A stretch of 64,000 nucleotides of DNA, from contig NC_087382.1 of NCBI RefSeq assembly GCF_963675165.1, positions 6,248,315-6,312,314 of the forward strand, given 5' to 3'. Below are positions 50,881-63,656 of this stretch, piece by piece. Made by a program: the position numbers and the translations under genes. How positions within the stretch are numbered: position 1 is the stretch's first letter; each line of letters begins with the position of its first letter. The notes under the pieces are model-generated. The model was not told the origin of the DNA, did not search any database, and worked only from the letters and a program-made list of their open reading frames with translations. The DNA is from Halichondria panicea. Lineage: Eukaryota; Porifera; Demospongiae; Suberitida; Halichondriidae.

Positions 50881-53800
50881 ATGGCCAACAACGAAGCTGT
50901 CCTATCGGGCGCAGTGGATAAAGTAACCAAAAGGCCTAGCGTTCAATTCTTAAACCTCCCTCCGACAGAGGATGATGATCCTGATTCCCAGCAGCGACAA
51001 GACACCTTAACTAGGTCCACAAGCAGTACAAAGGATGCCACAGGTATAGCCTATACATATTGTAGTAATCTAGTGAAGCTGCTGTAATTTATAAAATAAT
51101 AGCAGAATATTATCGAATAATTATAGGTTGTTCACAGTAATTGTGGTTTTGTTCGGATGGTTTGTGCATGAATATTTTATTTAGGGACGACTGTCTTTTG
51201 TAGAGCTAGAGACGTAGGCAATTTAATAAATTCGTGTTATCAGATGTTACACAGTCAGGGTACTATCTTGATCCTCGACCTAAAGATGGCCTTGCACGTC
51301 CGTTTGAAGTTACAGATGAATATGTTGTTTTCCAGGCAGCCTTGTTGAAGACAAGGATGAGCGACCACTGGAGCGGACCAGCTCCGTGAGCGAAGAATAC
51401 ATGCGTTACCTTGACAACACTCAGAATGTTGAAAAACGATTCCCTGTAGACAGGAGGAAGCTTGAAGAACTCATCAAAGGTATTCACTTTTGGGAATTTT
51501 TACTACGTCTTATGGTAATAACGTGTGTACAGGAGACACGTAGTTTTGTATTTTATCTGTGCTGTTTGAGTTTGGTGTGCCTGCGATAACCAGTTGACAG
51601 TGTTTGTACACACATTGTGCATATGTGTAAAGGCTCGCCAGTTAAGGCATCATTATTCTGGATTGATGTTTCTGTATAAGCACTCTACTTATAGTCTATA
51701 CCATATTCTTCACCTGCTCATATTAATTTTACCTATACATGTACATGTCAGGTGCACACTGTTTCAATCCCTGGCTTACATGTACGTGTGTGCAATGTGC
51801 ACGTAAATCATCTCACATTCACTGCCTGAGCTCATTCAGAATAATACCCTCATGTACATGTAGTAAATGTGACTACACCTCTATGGTACGTACATGTAAT
51901 GCACATTGCCACTCATTTTCCCTCCCGGCCACAGTAGGGAGAGACAATGAGAGCGCTGAAGATTACTTCAAGCGTATACAAGAAGAGACGAGTACCCTTA
52001 TTTTGTGGCCGTCACGACTCAAGATTGGAGCAAAGTCTAAAAAAGGTACCGTAACAGCACACTCCCTAATTTGTGGTAATGACCTCGGTACGCATAATTG
52101 CACATACATGTGGTGTGGATTACCTGCACATGCTAAACTGTGTGGGTACACCCAATAGCATTAGTACACATACCACATCTGTCAAATAACAGTCATACTC
52201 ATTAAATTGGCGTTCACCAAACTACACACACCCACACACACCCACGCACCACCTAGACACTTACCCACATATACACACTCACACACACTTACATTCACCC
52301 ACCCACCACACACATCACACACACACCCCACACAGATCCTCAGGTGAAGGTGCTGGGATTGCCTGCGTCTGTGCAGAAAGCTAGAGAGCTCATTTTGACC
52401 GACTTGGACACCAAGTCGTCGCGTGTGACCCTCAAAATTGACATCCCATGCTCTGAGCACTCCCATGTGATAGGGAAGGAGGGAGCCAACATCAAGAAAG
52501 GTAGCTGATTGTGTTTGTATCTTTCATAGATAATTTTAACATGCAGTATACAGTTATGTATCTGTCTTAACTAACGGCATCTAGCTTATAATAATCGAGA
52601 CGTTATGTACATTTCATTCACTTATGATAATACAGCTTGTGTAGTGGGGTTGATGTGAGCTGTGTTGATCTTTTACTGTATTTCATGTTGTACAAGTACA
52701 TAGAGCAAAAAAGCATACAATACATGTGCTTGTTTAAGTTAACAATTAATACATTACGTTAGCAGTGCAACTTTACCCACTCAGGCACTGAATTGATCGT
52801 GTAATTTTAATATAGTACATTGAGTATATACCCACGTATGCCCCTCTGCAGTTCACAGTGAGACCAAATGCCACATCCACTTCCCTGACTCGAACCGTCT
52901 CTACTCTGGTGCTGAGAAGAGCAGTCAGGTGTCAGTGACGGGGGAGGTCACCGGCGTGGAGGCTGCCAGGAAGCAGATACGGGTGAGTGTGATCTCTGTC
53001 GTCACTGTACTATATATACATGTACATGTACTTCCTGCTTTTGCCTACAAAATTAATGTACATTGTATCTTTCTTTATTGGGTTAGTAAGAGCTTGTCGA
53101 AGCAAATTTTATTGTACAGGCTTGTATTCAAATTGGATAGTTGCTGTAACCGTGTATGTTTATGTACACGTATGATGCAATGTGTGCCATCGCAGCGATA
53201 AGCAGTTAACTATTGTCTAAACATTGCCCTGTGTTTTAATGCTGTTGTGTCTATTAATTCAGGTGAATTGCTTATCTTAGACCGGCAATGCCAAGTGTTT
53301 TACATTACTCAAATTCTCACTTCAGCTGCATGTTAACTCTGTTTCTCTATGAACATATTATTATAATTATAGCACACTGTATGGCTGCCTGGTTACACTG
53401 AGCGGTGGTCACTGAGTGGTGGTCACTGGATGTCTGCTTGGTACTGGCAAGAGTTCAATGAACTCTTGGTACTGGTCACAGATTATGATGCTCACAGATT
53501 ATGATGCTGAACCTACATGTATATGTATTGACCACAGCTTCCACCTGTTCTTATAAACAGCTCATTTCTGGTTAAAATGAGGCTCTATTTTTGTTCCTGT
53601 AATAATTATGTGTATTCCATTCTGCACAGGGTCTGGTTCCCCTGGTGATGACATTCACACTGCCCCTGTCCGGCTATGTGGATGCCAATTCCCCCGACCT
53701 CCAGCAGATGATGCTAGCCTACAGTGTCAACATTCACATCAAACCTGTGAGTAGCTTTAGGCTCTGTCTCTACCAATATATATCACATTTTGTGGCAAGT

Positions 53801-56800
53801 GGAAACCATATAATTTAAAAGTGCTTGTTATTGGGTTTTTGGTTTATGTGCATGTCATCTTTACGGAGCTTACAGTGTGCGAATTAATACATGTACTGTA
53901 TGTTGACAACATGAATGTGCATTCAAGCCCCAAGAAGTTGAAATTGATCCCAGTGTACATGTACAGTACATGTATGTCAATGTAAGAGGTGTCCTTATTT
54001 TTAGAGAGTGTATACTGTAGGTAGAGATGCAATCACAGCGTGGTAGGGGACTCAACTTAAAATCTATTGAATATGGTGTAATAATTATTATGTTTTTATT
54101 GTTATTTTTCAAAATTGAATAATTCGGCTGGGAAAATGTACCCAGTGTCAACATAATTATTGCATATTTTGTATTATTAAGTGTATGACCTCATCCTGCA
54201 CTTTCTCTTAATTATAATAATCATTGTGTTTATTGAAAGCAAACACTTTACAGGCTTCATTCCAGTTTCCTGTATCTAGTATACGCTGTAACTATGCTGT
54301 AACTATGCCGTTGATTTATGTTCATTAGACATTGCTTAATGTCAATTCTCACGTTGGCCTTGCATTGCATTTTCCTAAGTACTATATCCGTCTTCCCTAC
54401 AGCAACCTCGTGCGTTCAGTGTGCTGGTGGTAATTCGAGGTACGGTGAAACAGGCAGATGGTATGAAGCTGGCCGTCAACAGAGTGGTGCAGTTCATCCT
54501 TGGAGACAGTCACCACGTCCCCATGGTCAGTCTGAGCCTGGACGTGTCCCTACAACATCATCGCACACTTATTGGGAATGGAGGGGGGAACATCAGGGCT
54601 ATCATGGAGAGAAGCAACACCACGTGAGACATTGTTTATCGTTTGGTAGTTGCATGGGTAGTTTTCGTAGGTGGGAGAATTTTAATGATTCACTGTACTT
54701 GCTACAATGTACATGTATGTGTACATGGTATTTCGGTTGCTGTATTCATAACTATAATCTAGCCTCTTACTGCACGTGGTACGAATGGTTGTTTTGACTT
54801 CACTTGTTTTGAGTTTTTTCAGTCAAGATGTATCTGTTATCATTCCCCTAAATCATCCCTTTTTTGCTCTTTTATGGTTATGCTGTAACCAAGTAATGTA
54901 TATATCTTGGCTAAAGAACTGCAGTTGCATGTAGCGTACATGTGCATGTTGGGGCGAGGCTCCATTGTGGTTAATGCATAGTGCTCTAAACATTAACATG
55001 TACATGTATACTCGTGTACAATAGTCACCCTAGTAAGATATTGCACTGAACAGGATCAAGTGGGGGTTTGTTGTCACCTGTATATTTTTGCTTGTACAGG
55101 ATTCAGTTTCCAGATCCCCATGCTCGTTACCGTAGTAACCAAGTGGTAGTGAACGGGACAGTGGATACTGTGCTACAAGCAAGAAATGAATTACTGGTAT
55201 GAATTGATTGGTGCATTTATAAACACAGATACGGGCTAAGCTAATATGTACCAGCATGTCATGTACAGGACATGTAGGAACACTATTAATGATTATGTAC
55301 ATGACTGTAAAGGTAGTCGCTTTTGCCTCGTTAACATGGCCACGGGTTGTACAGTAGTCGTTTGTTTGTGATTTCTGAGCCTGCTCACCTGGATGCCATA
55401 GCACTGCGCTTACAGCATGGATGCCTTCACACAACTAGTGTTACTAGTTAAAAGCGAGCAAAAGCTAACAAGCTTGAACTTGCACGTTGGCTGCATGGAT
55501 ATGGTTAGCTAGCTGCACGCGGCCTTTATTTGAGGTATGTATTTACAGCTGAAGTGATCCCGTACCAGGAACAATGGAAAAGGGTCACTAAAGTTAGAAA
55601 GCTAGAATTATGATGGGTTGCTTCTTAGCCCCCAGAATATACCAGGAGCCATATTTCTAGGCTTCTTTGCTGACTGACTTTGCTGAGATCTTAGTCCACA
55701 GTGCATGCTAGTCCACAGTGCATGCATGTCTCGTGCATACTAAAACTTCATTCAAAAGTTTCAGCATGCACCTCTATAGAGTCTACTTTGAATTTTATTG
55801 CTCATCAGTACGTGTTACTATACTAACTGTATATGTATTGTAATACTCTTCTGGTTTCTATATTATTCATGTCAACACTTCGGTGCTCTAGATAGTTGTA
55901 TACATGATGTGTCCTGTTGCAGGGTTGTCTGCCAGTGGTGCTGATGTTTGATATCCACGAGTCAGACAAGGACGTGCTCAGCTCTTGTACGTTTACTCAA
56001 CTCACTAGTCTCCTAGCGTCGCCCACTAACATACAGTTGTTCTTGTATGCATGTACATAGGAATTTTCGTAAAAACAGCCTGGCATGATATGTTTTGTCT
56101 GATCCGATTCAGCTCTTAATTGTAGTACATGCACATATTCGTATGTACATGTCCATTGTGTGAATATATGCTACAATAGTACACTGTATGTGCATGTACA
56201 TGTACGTAACAAATTCTCCCTCCAATGCTAATTTAGCGTGTGATGCTTCTATCCTCTATATCCTCCCAGCTCTGATTGGTGAGCTGTCTCAGCGTCACGA
56301 TGTGTTTATCAGTGTCAAGCCCAAGAAAGGGCAGCTCCAGTCAGTCATCATCAAGAGCATCGAGCAGAACATCCAGTGGATATATGACGCCAGATTCAAG
56401 ATGCTCGCATGCTCTTATCAGCCAGGGCAACAGGCCACACCCAACATCACCCCCACTACTGACGCACAGCGTGAGTATCTCTAATATTAAAGCAAGCTTA
56501 CGGACGTCACAATGTTAAGTTCAGCACAATTGTGACATTCGTGTAAGCTTGCTTTAATGTGGTTCTTGAGTTACAGTTTCATTTACATGTGCATGTACTT
56601 ATAATGTAGTATCAACCTGTATATCGCATCTATACTCAATAATTGTTTTTCCACTCATTTTTTCTGGATGTACGTTGTACATGGGCTTAGAATATCACGC
56701 ACTGTACAAACAGACCTTTATGTACATATACATGTATTAGTGCATTGCGAATGTACATGTACATTGTATATGTACATGGTATCTTCGTGAATCACATTTT

Positions 56801-59762
56801 TGTACTAATGCATGAAAAGAGCACTGGTCTATTACCTCGATCACCTTGACATTCATACAGCTGTTCGCCATGCTAATGGAGCTCTGCCCACCATATCTCC
56901 GATCAGTGAGGAGCCTACGGTGGAGATTGGCTCGACCAGCCCTGACCAACGCTCTCCCTCCAAGAGCCCTGAGCCAAGACCAGGGTCCAGTCAAGACATC
57001 AGGAAAGGTGCTTTATGGACTTACATGTAGTAGGCATAATTAAAATGCCCCACATTGATGTGGACGTGTGTTCACACATTAAATTACTCCATACAGAGCT
57101 GTCACCTGTCCCAACAGAAACACGTCCTCGCACTTCATCGACCCCATTGGGCCAAAATTCAGCCACACCTCACAAGATGACACCTAAACGATTTCTCGAG
57201 TATGAGAAGATGAGAGAAGAGGCTGCCATTGGTGAGCTGGTTTTAAGGCATGTCTTACAACTCAATGAACCCTGTTTCTCAACCAACAGTGTTTAATGCT
57301 AATAATTCTTTAGTACATGTATGTAGCTAGCATATAAAATGGTAGTGCTTACTACATGTACACTTCTTGTCATGTCAAATTTGTACTGTCATACATGCAT
57401 GCAAATCTATGTGTACATACATGTATACTACATGTAGTACTAACAATTTCCACAATCCCCTGCAGCCATGAAGAAAAAGGTGGAGCCTAGTGAGCCTCGT
57501 CACCCCACCCACTATTGGGCCGGCAACTATTTCTCGGAGTCCATGCCGGCAGGTCCTCCTGGGTCACGTGTTCAGACCCAGTCCCCCACCTCACCACGTG
57601 GACTACAGTCACTCACTAAGGTGGGTACTCGTACCGTACAGGTGTAAAATTTCATGCAATTCACTATTTCGTCTTACTTTGTCTTTAGAAATTTCGCAGG
57701 TAGTACATTTCGTAGAATAAGGTGTGGCACCTATTTTGCATGCGCATACAAAGCCTTCCACGGGTTCTAATTTTCGTGTTCTGCAGCCACACACGAAAAA
57801 CGTTAAATTAAAAACACCTCGAAATGTTCCACCCGTACAGTAGTCTGTGGGAGCTGGCTGCGACAAAGGTGTACTGTTACAATGTCCACTGTTGTGCTTA
57901 TATATACCGTACCCTCGTGAAAATAAGCCCATCTTGAATAAACGCCCATCCCCTCTTTTGCTTCAAAGTTCTTGCACGAGGGTATTTTCACTCGATTATA
58001 AGCCCACCCAGAATGAAGAGTTTGAGCATGCGCAGTAGCTAAATGCCACATGTTGACCATTAATTTTAGTGAAGAAAGTTAGTTTTAGGTAGTAGCTAGT
58101 AAGACTATATTCTTTGCTGGACCAAGATCAGACATATAACTTTCTCTGTATGGATCTGTTTGCTCTTGAAGATGTATAAGGGAACAAGTAGTCCTATATG
58201 CAGAGAAAAGAAAACACAAAGTCCCAGGCCAATTTTGCAGGTTACCTTGCCTTGGATTTCTGAAACAAAGTACCTGATAGCTGCTCTGTAGGAGTATGAC
58301 CTATCATCCTTTGGGAACTTTTTGCTACGTACATCTGACATCGACACAAGTGACAAGCAACGAATAGAGTCAGAGTCCACTTCTTCATGTTCATTCTCTT
58401 GTCTTGCTTTATCATACTCATGCATTAGTTTATAACATTGTTGTTGTCAATGAAATGTTCATACTATGTATTAAAAACAATAGAATTATCTTGACAAAGT
58501 GTAAACCTCGATTTGAGGCCGCGGGTGGGTGTATATTCGAATAAAAACTCGCCGTTCGCGATTAAACGCCCAGTCCCCTAATAAGCCTAGACTTCTTGCA
58601 GAAAAGGGTGGGCGTATTTTCGCGAGGGTACGGTAGTGGAGACTATCTATGTTAAATGTGTGTATGTTCTGCGTCAGGAGACTGAGCTGGTGCGCACTTT
58701 TGTTTGCATATGTAATGTGTTATTAAGACAGGTGAACGATTTTCATTGCTGTATTACGTATAATGGTCCAGAAGTTGTATGCAGCGCAGTACCCTATATT
58801 ATTCTTTGCAGCGTGGGTATGCAGAGCTGATGAGACAGGCGTCCCAGGAGAGAGTTCAGGGGTTACAGGCGGAGCAGGACCTTTACAAGGGAGTGACTGG
58901 TCAGTCAGCTATACCACATGTCTTGTGTGTGTGTTCATGCATCTGCTGATTTTTTGTCTACTAATTAATGTATACATAGGCCTAAGGGTGTGCTATTCTA
59001 TTAGAAACAGTACGTTCAACCTGTACATGTACATGTACACAATAATAGTAATGTGCCATTAGTTTTCCGTCAGTCCTTGCCTTAATGTAATGATGAAGTG
59101 CAGGAAATACTTCAGCATGTGTATGGATGGTATGGATGCACATCCTGCACCAGTTTTACATGCATTTACATGTTTATAGGCACTCAAACATTCTCCCCTT
59201 GCCCCCACCCTGTACACACACACCTCACAGATATCTCTAGTCTCCTCCAGCAGCTGGGACTGGAGCACTATCAGGAGCGCTTCGAAGAGGAGGAGCTGGA
59301 CTTTGACACCTTTCTCACTATGAGCGAATCAGACCTCAAGGAGATCGGGGTCAACACACTCGGGGCAAGGAGGAAGATACAGATTGCCATATCAGGTGAG
59401 TATATATCTCCATTGATTATAATAATAGTAACTACGAGTGTAGTACCCATAAGCCATATAATTTTCCGGAGTTACACATTTTCATAACGGTGCAGTACAA
59501 AGTACATGTAGTATACATTTTCAACCAAATTGTCACTATTCCATTGTGTTCAGTGCTAGTTGTTTCTTCCTCAGAGTTGAAGAAGGTTAACGGGAAGACT
59601 CAGCAGCAGCCACCCCCTGGAGTGATGAGTGCCCGAGGCTCCCTCTCCCTCGGCAGGGGACTCAGACTACAGAACCCACCAATGGGAGGCTTCGATAGAG
59701 GGGGGTCGCTAAAGCTGCGCCCTGGGGGCAGATTTAGCATGAGCCAAAGTGGACGATTTTGA
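50881..59762 (+). CDS. BICC1: Bicaudal-C homolog (KH-domain and SAM-domain RNA-binding protein)
   Basis: Sixteen exons in consistent phase give 763 codons plus TGA: 50881-51043, 51336-51479, 51935-52045, 52336-52500, 52852-52982, 53630-53746, 54403-54623, 55100-55196, 55923-55986, 56270-56470, 56861-57007, 57097-57231, 57466-57620, 58812-58899, 59231-59395, 59575-59762. Bicaudal-C is a cytoplasmic post-transcriptional regulator, linked to Dishevelled and to CCR4-NOT, that forms SAM polymers. The sequence has RKLEELIKG, STLILWPSRLKIGAKSKK (KH-like 1), HSHVIGKEGANIKK and CHIHFPDSNRLYS (KH), TLIGNGGGNIRAIMERSNTT with FPDP (KH), and GCLPVVLMFDI plus FISVKPKKGQLQSVIIKSIE (third repeat). A Ser/Pro linker precedes the SAM domain. 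The invariant KH loop GKGG of vertebrates reads GKEG here. The polyadenylation signal AATAAA is at about 59837. Confidence 0.93.
52215..52335 (+). repeat. CA/CCCA-rich microsatellite before a Bicaudal-C exon
   Basis: It consists of CACACACCCACACACACCCA-type simple sequence that ends immediately at the acceptor of the exon at 52336, so the polypyrimidine tract is replaced by CACA repeats. Confidence 0.75.
52336..55196 (+). other. Bicaudal-C KH core exons
   Basis: Exon 52336-52500 encodes DPQVKVLGLPASVQKARELI and VTLKIDIPCSEHSHVIGKEG, and exon 52852-52982 the rest of that KH domain. Exons 53630-53746 and 54403-54623 give a KH-like middle module (VPLVMTFTLPLSGYVD; FSVLVVIRGTVKQADGMKLA) and the start of the KH domain with GNGG. 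Exon 55100-55196 closes it (IQFPDPHARYRSNQVVVNGT). Confidence 0.88.
56486..56557. repeat. Palindromic hairpin in a Bicaudal-C intron
   Basis: ATTAAAGCAAGCTTACG-GACGTCACAAT and ATTGTGACATTCGTGTAAGC-TTGCTTTAAT are inverted repeats of about 28 bp around a short loop. It is a MITE-like hairpin 16 bases after the exon end at 56470. Confidence 0.7.
57625..57800. mobile_element. Degenerate hairpin element, TTTCGTAGAATAAGG region
   Basis: GGTACTCGTACCGTACAGG..AAATTTC at the left and CCTCGAAATGTTCCACCCGTACAGTAG at the right flank AATTTCG/CGAAAA blocks and CACACGAAAAACGTTAAATT, again in the style of the ACGGTA hairpins. Confidence 0.4.
57905..58635. mobile_element. TIR element with a minus-strand open frame, in a Bicaudal-C intron
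   Basis: The ends are TACCGTACCCTCGTGAAAAT-AAGCCCA and TGGGCGT-ATTTTCGCGAGGGTACGGTA, inverted repeats. Second-tier blocks (AAACGCCCATCCCCT against AAACGCCCAGTCCCCT) lie inside, in direct orientation. Between them, on the minus strand, 58425-58105 has an open frame of 106 codons with a hydrophobic helix (IGLGLCVFFSLHIGLLVPLY). The frame may be captured host sequence or chance; no transposase motif is present. Confidence 0.6.
59231..59395 (+). other. Bicaudal-C SAM-domain exon
   Basis: It encodes ISSLLQQLGLEHYQERFEEE, ELDFDTFLTMSESDLKEIGV and NTLGARRKIQIAIS. This is a canonical SAM fold ('LG.E.Y...F...E.D...L..+.E.DLKE+G+...G.R.KI..AI'), very close to BICC1 family SAM domains, which polymerise head to tail. 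Confidence 0.92.
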
Positions 59763-60450
59763 CTATTTACATTGCTGCATGTTCATTTTATTTTGTTTTA
59801 TATATAGCCTTTGAAGTAGTGTAAATTTATTTCCAATAATAAATTAAAAGTCAATTATTATGGTTCAATGAGCCATAAAAAATATATTGCTGCATGCCCT
59901 TAGGCTTTAGTATACATGTACGTACATAGATCTAGTACCAAAAGTCCAAAGAGTGTATATACGTCTCTTTTATTAGCGCATAGCAGAGAATATCTTAGCC
60001 TCTACTCAAGTCCGCTTTACAGCGCTTCTAAAGCGGCCTTGAATCGAAGCTAAGAATATCTATGATAATTAGCCATGTTTACTAGGCTGCACGTCACTGT
60101 GTGACCACAAATTAATTATTCATATTCATCACACGATCTCTCTGATCCTGTGAAGACATCAAAACAAAACAAGGAAAAGACCTGATTAAAAGAAACTGAA
60201 AGTGAGTATCATTCACTGTAGAGTACCTGCATGTGCTGTAAAGCTATACCCTAGCTGTAATTAGCGAGTCCAAACAAAAAAAAATCTAAACAGCTAGTGT
60301 CTGTATTATATACCATCAGCTCACTTTCGTTTCAGTGCAGCATAGATACTGGAAATTAAGGAGGGATTGGACACAGTTATATAAACTTTACTAGCTGGCC
60401 TGGAATGCCTCTTTTTACTGGGTGTGGTCAGTCATTAGCAAGTACTACAC

Positions 60451-60577
60451 GGATCAGGTGGCTTATACGGCACCGGATATGATGTGGAAACGCCCTAATT
60501 TTTGTTATTTTCCCTAAGCTAACCCGAACCCCTCCCCCTTCAAAATTACATCCGGTGCCGTATATACCACCTGACCC
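60451..60577. mobile_element. Small TIR element, GGATCAGGTGGCTTATACGG ends
   Basis: GG(A)TCAGGTGGCTTATACGGC-ACCGGAT is inverted at ATCCGGTGCCGT-ATATACCACCTGACCC. It is about 127 bp and non-coding. Confidence 0.7.
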
Positions 60578-60934
60578 TACTACACTATACGTACTCACAG
60601 AATAGGCGTGTTTTCAAAAAAGCCTAGTTTCAAGGGCAAAGAAAAGCGGATAGTTTTCGAGGCTTTTGCAATGTAAAAATATCATGCATGGATGTTACTC
60701 GAGGGTACCTTCGTTTCCAATCTCTCCTTTCCTGTATCTATGCTTTCAGCTACAAAATGATATGTAACACTTTGTTTACCTTCAACTCAGATCCAGGCCA
60801 CGCTTTAGAAAAGAACGTCTGGTCAAGTTTCTATGTGAAACTCACGCAGGGCGTGCACACCCACTAGAGGTAGTGTACCCAATTTTTCAACTTTATGGGA
60901 GGCGTGGCACATTTTTATCATTTAAAATTATCAC

Positions 60935-61129
60935 TACCGTATAATCTCTATTTAAGGCGCCACATTAAAATAATTACGCTGGTAAAAATGGCCGTATTAC
61001 CTCCAATTAGAAGGCGGCCCTCTAAAGAAACGCCATCCAGCCTCAAAACTAATTTTCCACCTCTGAATACAGCCACCCTTACCAGCGTAATTATTTTAAT
61101 GTGGCGCCTTAAAGAGGGCTTATACGGTA
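60935..61129. mobile_element. Palindromic element, TACCGTATAATCTC...GGCTTATACGGTA
   Basis: TTAAGGCGCCACATTAAAAT-AATTACGCTGG near the left end is perfectly inverted at CCAGCGTAATTATTTTAATG-TGGCGCCTTAA on the right, with TACCGTATAA/TTATACGGTA termini. The inner open frame spans the palindrome and is not a gene. Confidence 0.8.
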
Positions 61130-61168
61130 TATGTTTGGAAAGCTTTTGACCTAAAGCACCTAATAATT

Positions 61169-61444
61169 ATTAGTGCATCGTAGTTTGAACCATAGATAAA
61201 CAAAAGAGAGGGATAGGCAACGCCCAACACTTTTGTTGGATGAGGCTAGTTGCTAAAAGGGGGCGTGTAATGAGCAAAAAGGGGTGTGTGTACTTAAAAT
61301 GTCAATATTAGTGCATCGTAGTTTGAACCATAGATAAACGAAAAAGAGGGATAGGCAACGCCCAACACTTTTGTTGGATGAGGCTAGTTGCTAAAAGGGG
61401 GCGTGTAATGAGCAAAAAGGGGTGTGTGTACTTAAAATGTCAAT
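61169..61444 (+). repeat. 138-bp tandem duplication
   Basis: ATTAGTGCATCGTAGTTTGA...TACTTAAAATGTCA occurs twice, head to tail, with a period of 138 bp and very few differences (AAACAAAAGAG against AAACGAAAAAG). A fragment (GGGCGTTGCCTATCTCTCTC) appears in inverse orientation at about 62124, so the pair may be an internal part of a larger inverted-repeat element. Confidence 0.85.
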
Positions 61445-62971
61445 AAAGATTTTAGTATTATAGCAAGCTGTGCTCTTGATTGAGGAGACACCAGATACAC
61501 TTAGACAAGTCTTTTAGAGCTACAATGTACTTATGCAAGGTGATGAGGAAGTGAGCTCCAAAAGGGGGTTGTGAGTACTCTCTACAAATCATAACAGGTC
61601 TGTTCCCAAGTCCTTCAAATGCCATCTCTTCGATCACACAAGATAGATAAAGATACTTGTGTTCCACTTTCTAATACCTAAGCTGTGTTTTAGAGCACTT
61701 CAAACTAGATTACCATGTACAGTAAAAGCAGGAGAGGTACACAAACTTTCTGGACTTTGGACAAACGTTTCATGGTGCTGCCACTACTTCACTGCATTAT
61801 GAGCTGGAAAATATGCTTTGTTCCATGCAGTTATATATATAAACACACTGAAACCTACAAGTCATGTTATAAAATTATTTCATATTGGAGATAGAGATAC
61901 ACAAACTTCGTGTTTTTTCACACAAATCAAAAGAAAGCTCTGCACTAACATAGCAGCTGTAGCTATCAGTAGTGTATGTGTGCATGGTGCCTGCATGATT
62001 GCTCTTTTAGGCCCCCTACGAGAAAACTAAGCAGATATAGGGATCATCGTGTACTTTCTTGAGCACAACAAGCCTCCAACCAGAGGGTGTGACGTCACAC
62101 ACTGCATTTACCTAGTATCACGTGGGGCGTTGCCTATCTCTCTCTTTTGTTTGAACTTGACATTCAATACTTCAAGTATAGCCAGTAAAAATAGTGATGA
62201 TACAAAAATTACAATCTCCTTTGGATCAAAATTCTAGTAAATCAAACTGGTAAATAGTTAGCTCTTCGTAGTAATGACTTCATGTTCCATACAGTTTATA
62301 CCAATCACAACTTCATCATACCAGTGCCCTGCGAGTGTGCCCTCGTCACCTTCAAAACAATTATACTTTATTTCCATACCAACCAGTAGATCTACCTCCG
62401 AAGATTTTAAAGAGTTGCTTTGGAGATGCTGATATTAATGTGAGAAGGTTTGCAGAGAGCTCACAGGATGCTTTTAGAAGATTCCTCTTTTAGACTTATA
62501 AATTATTTTTTTCATCCCAAGATAATCGATTTACTGCCCGTAGACGAACAATCTCAAGAATCAGTCTATTCGAAATGCACCCATTTTTCACTTGAGGTAC
62601 ATTGTAGTGGTTGTGAGCTCATTAAGTTTGTAAGTTTGAGGTGTTGACTGAACTTTAAAGTATGTGGACTTAATGTATAAACAATAAGTTCACAGTTTAA
62701 TACATCTATATAGTGTACATAATTATAGGCATAGTTTCGAAACAACAGAATACTTTCTTCTGTTCTAGATCTAGTGCTGTTCATGAGGCACTGCTGGTAC
62801 CACTAAAATCAACACAAAGCTAGCTAGTAGGCTTGTATTTAATATGAGTATAGACAATTAAGTAGCTTTAAAAATACACGTATTATATACAAACTATCAC
62901 CAATGTTGGTAATAAAAGGAAGCTCTTTACAGCAGTATGACAAAACACACAACTTCACAGCACTCTCATAA

Positions 62972-63228
62972 TATGGGGTGTCCATCGTTTGTGTAAAAAT
63001 ATTGATGACAAAAACACAAGGTATTTAGCAAATCACTGAGGGTATTTAGTAAATGACTGGGGGTATTTAGGAAAGGACTGAGTACTTTCTTCTGTTCTAG
63101 ATTATCATAATAATACCGTATTCTAGTAGGTACATTTTGTTTGCTAAATAACCCTCAAGTTCTTTCCTAAATACCACCAAAACCTTGTGTTTTTGTCATC
63201 AATATTTTGACACAAACGGCACCCCATA
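62972..63228. mobile_element. TIR element, TATGGGGTG...CACCCCATA type
   Basis: TATGGGGTGTCCATCGTTTG-TGT with AAAATATTGATGACAAAAAC inverts at GTTTTTGTCATCAATATTTT and GACACAAACGGCACCCCATA. The inside carries repeated GGTATTTAG(C/T/G)AAA. A lone right end occurs at 10781-10808. Confidence 0.75.
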
Positions 63229-63656
63229 CTCTCACATTATCAACAGGTATGCCAAGCTCAGAGGTTAGTAGTCTGTACTGGATTTCCTTCAATCACAACA
63301 CTTTTTAACCAAATCAACAACAATGAAATTGATTTGCATACAGCCATTTCTAACCTCAGCATGAGCTTTATATATATAGAACAACTTTCAGCACGGTATT
63401 TTGTGCCATACTTTACACTGTACTTTTAAATGAAAAGTAATTGAATGACCTTTGGACTCGCTAATTATAATAAGAGAATTTTCAAAAAGATAGACTCTCC
63501 ATTAAAACATGATCAACCAAAAAGACTACGTGTATTTCTGGCATGGCCAATAATTATGATTCACACGTACATGTACATGGCTATCAAATATTATAATGCA
63601 CATACATACACACAGAAACAGTTGAAATTTGCATGTCAGTTTGTGTACAACCGAAA

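Larger units (their letters stand above)
59763..63656. other. Repeat-rich intergenic region between Bicaudal-C and the TRIM gene
   Basis: I see no supported gene. Elements are at 60451-60577, 60935-61129, 61169-61444 (tandem duplication) and 62972-63228. The block TTTTTACTGGGTGTGGTCAG at about 60411 also occurs at about 6846. A hairpin CTCAAGTCCGCTTTACAGCG..CTAAAGCGGCCTTGAATCGA lies at 60006-60054, related to one at about 21636. Open frames here (60895-61149, 61818-62030) come from elements or show no domain. Confidence 0.5.

Noticed and set aside
60895..61149. 84-codon frame
   Set aside because: It spans both arms of a perfect palindrome, so it is open by structure.
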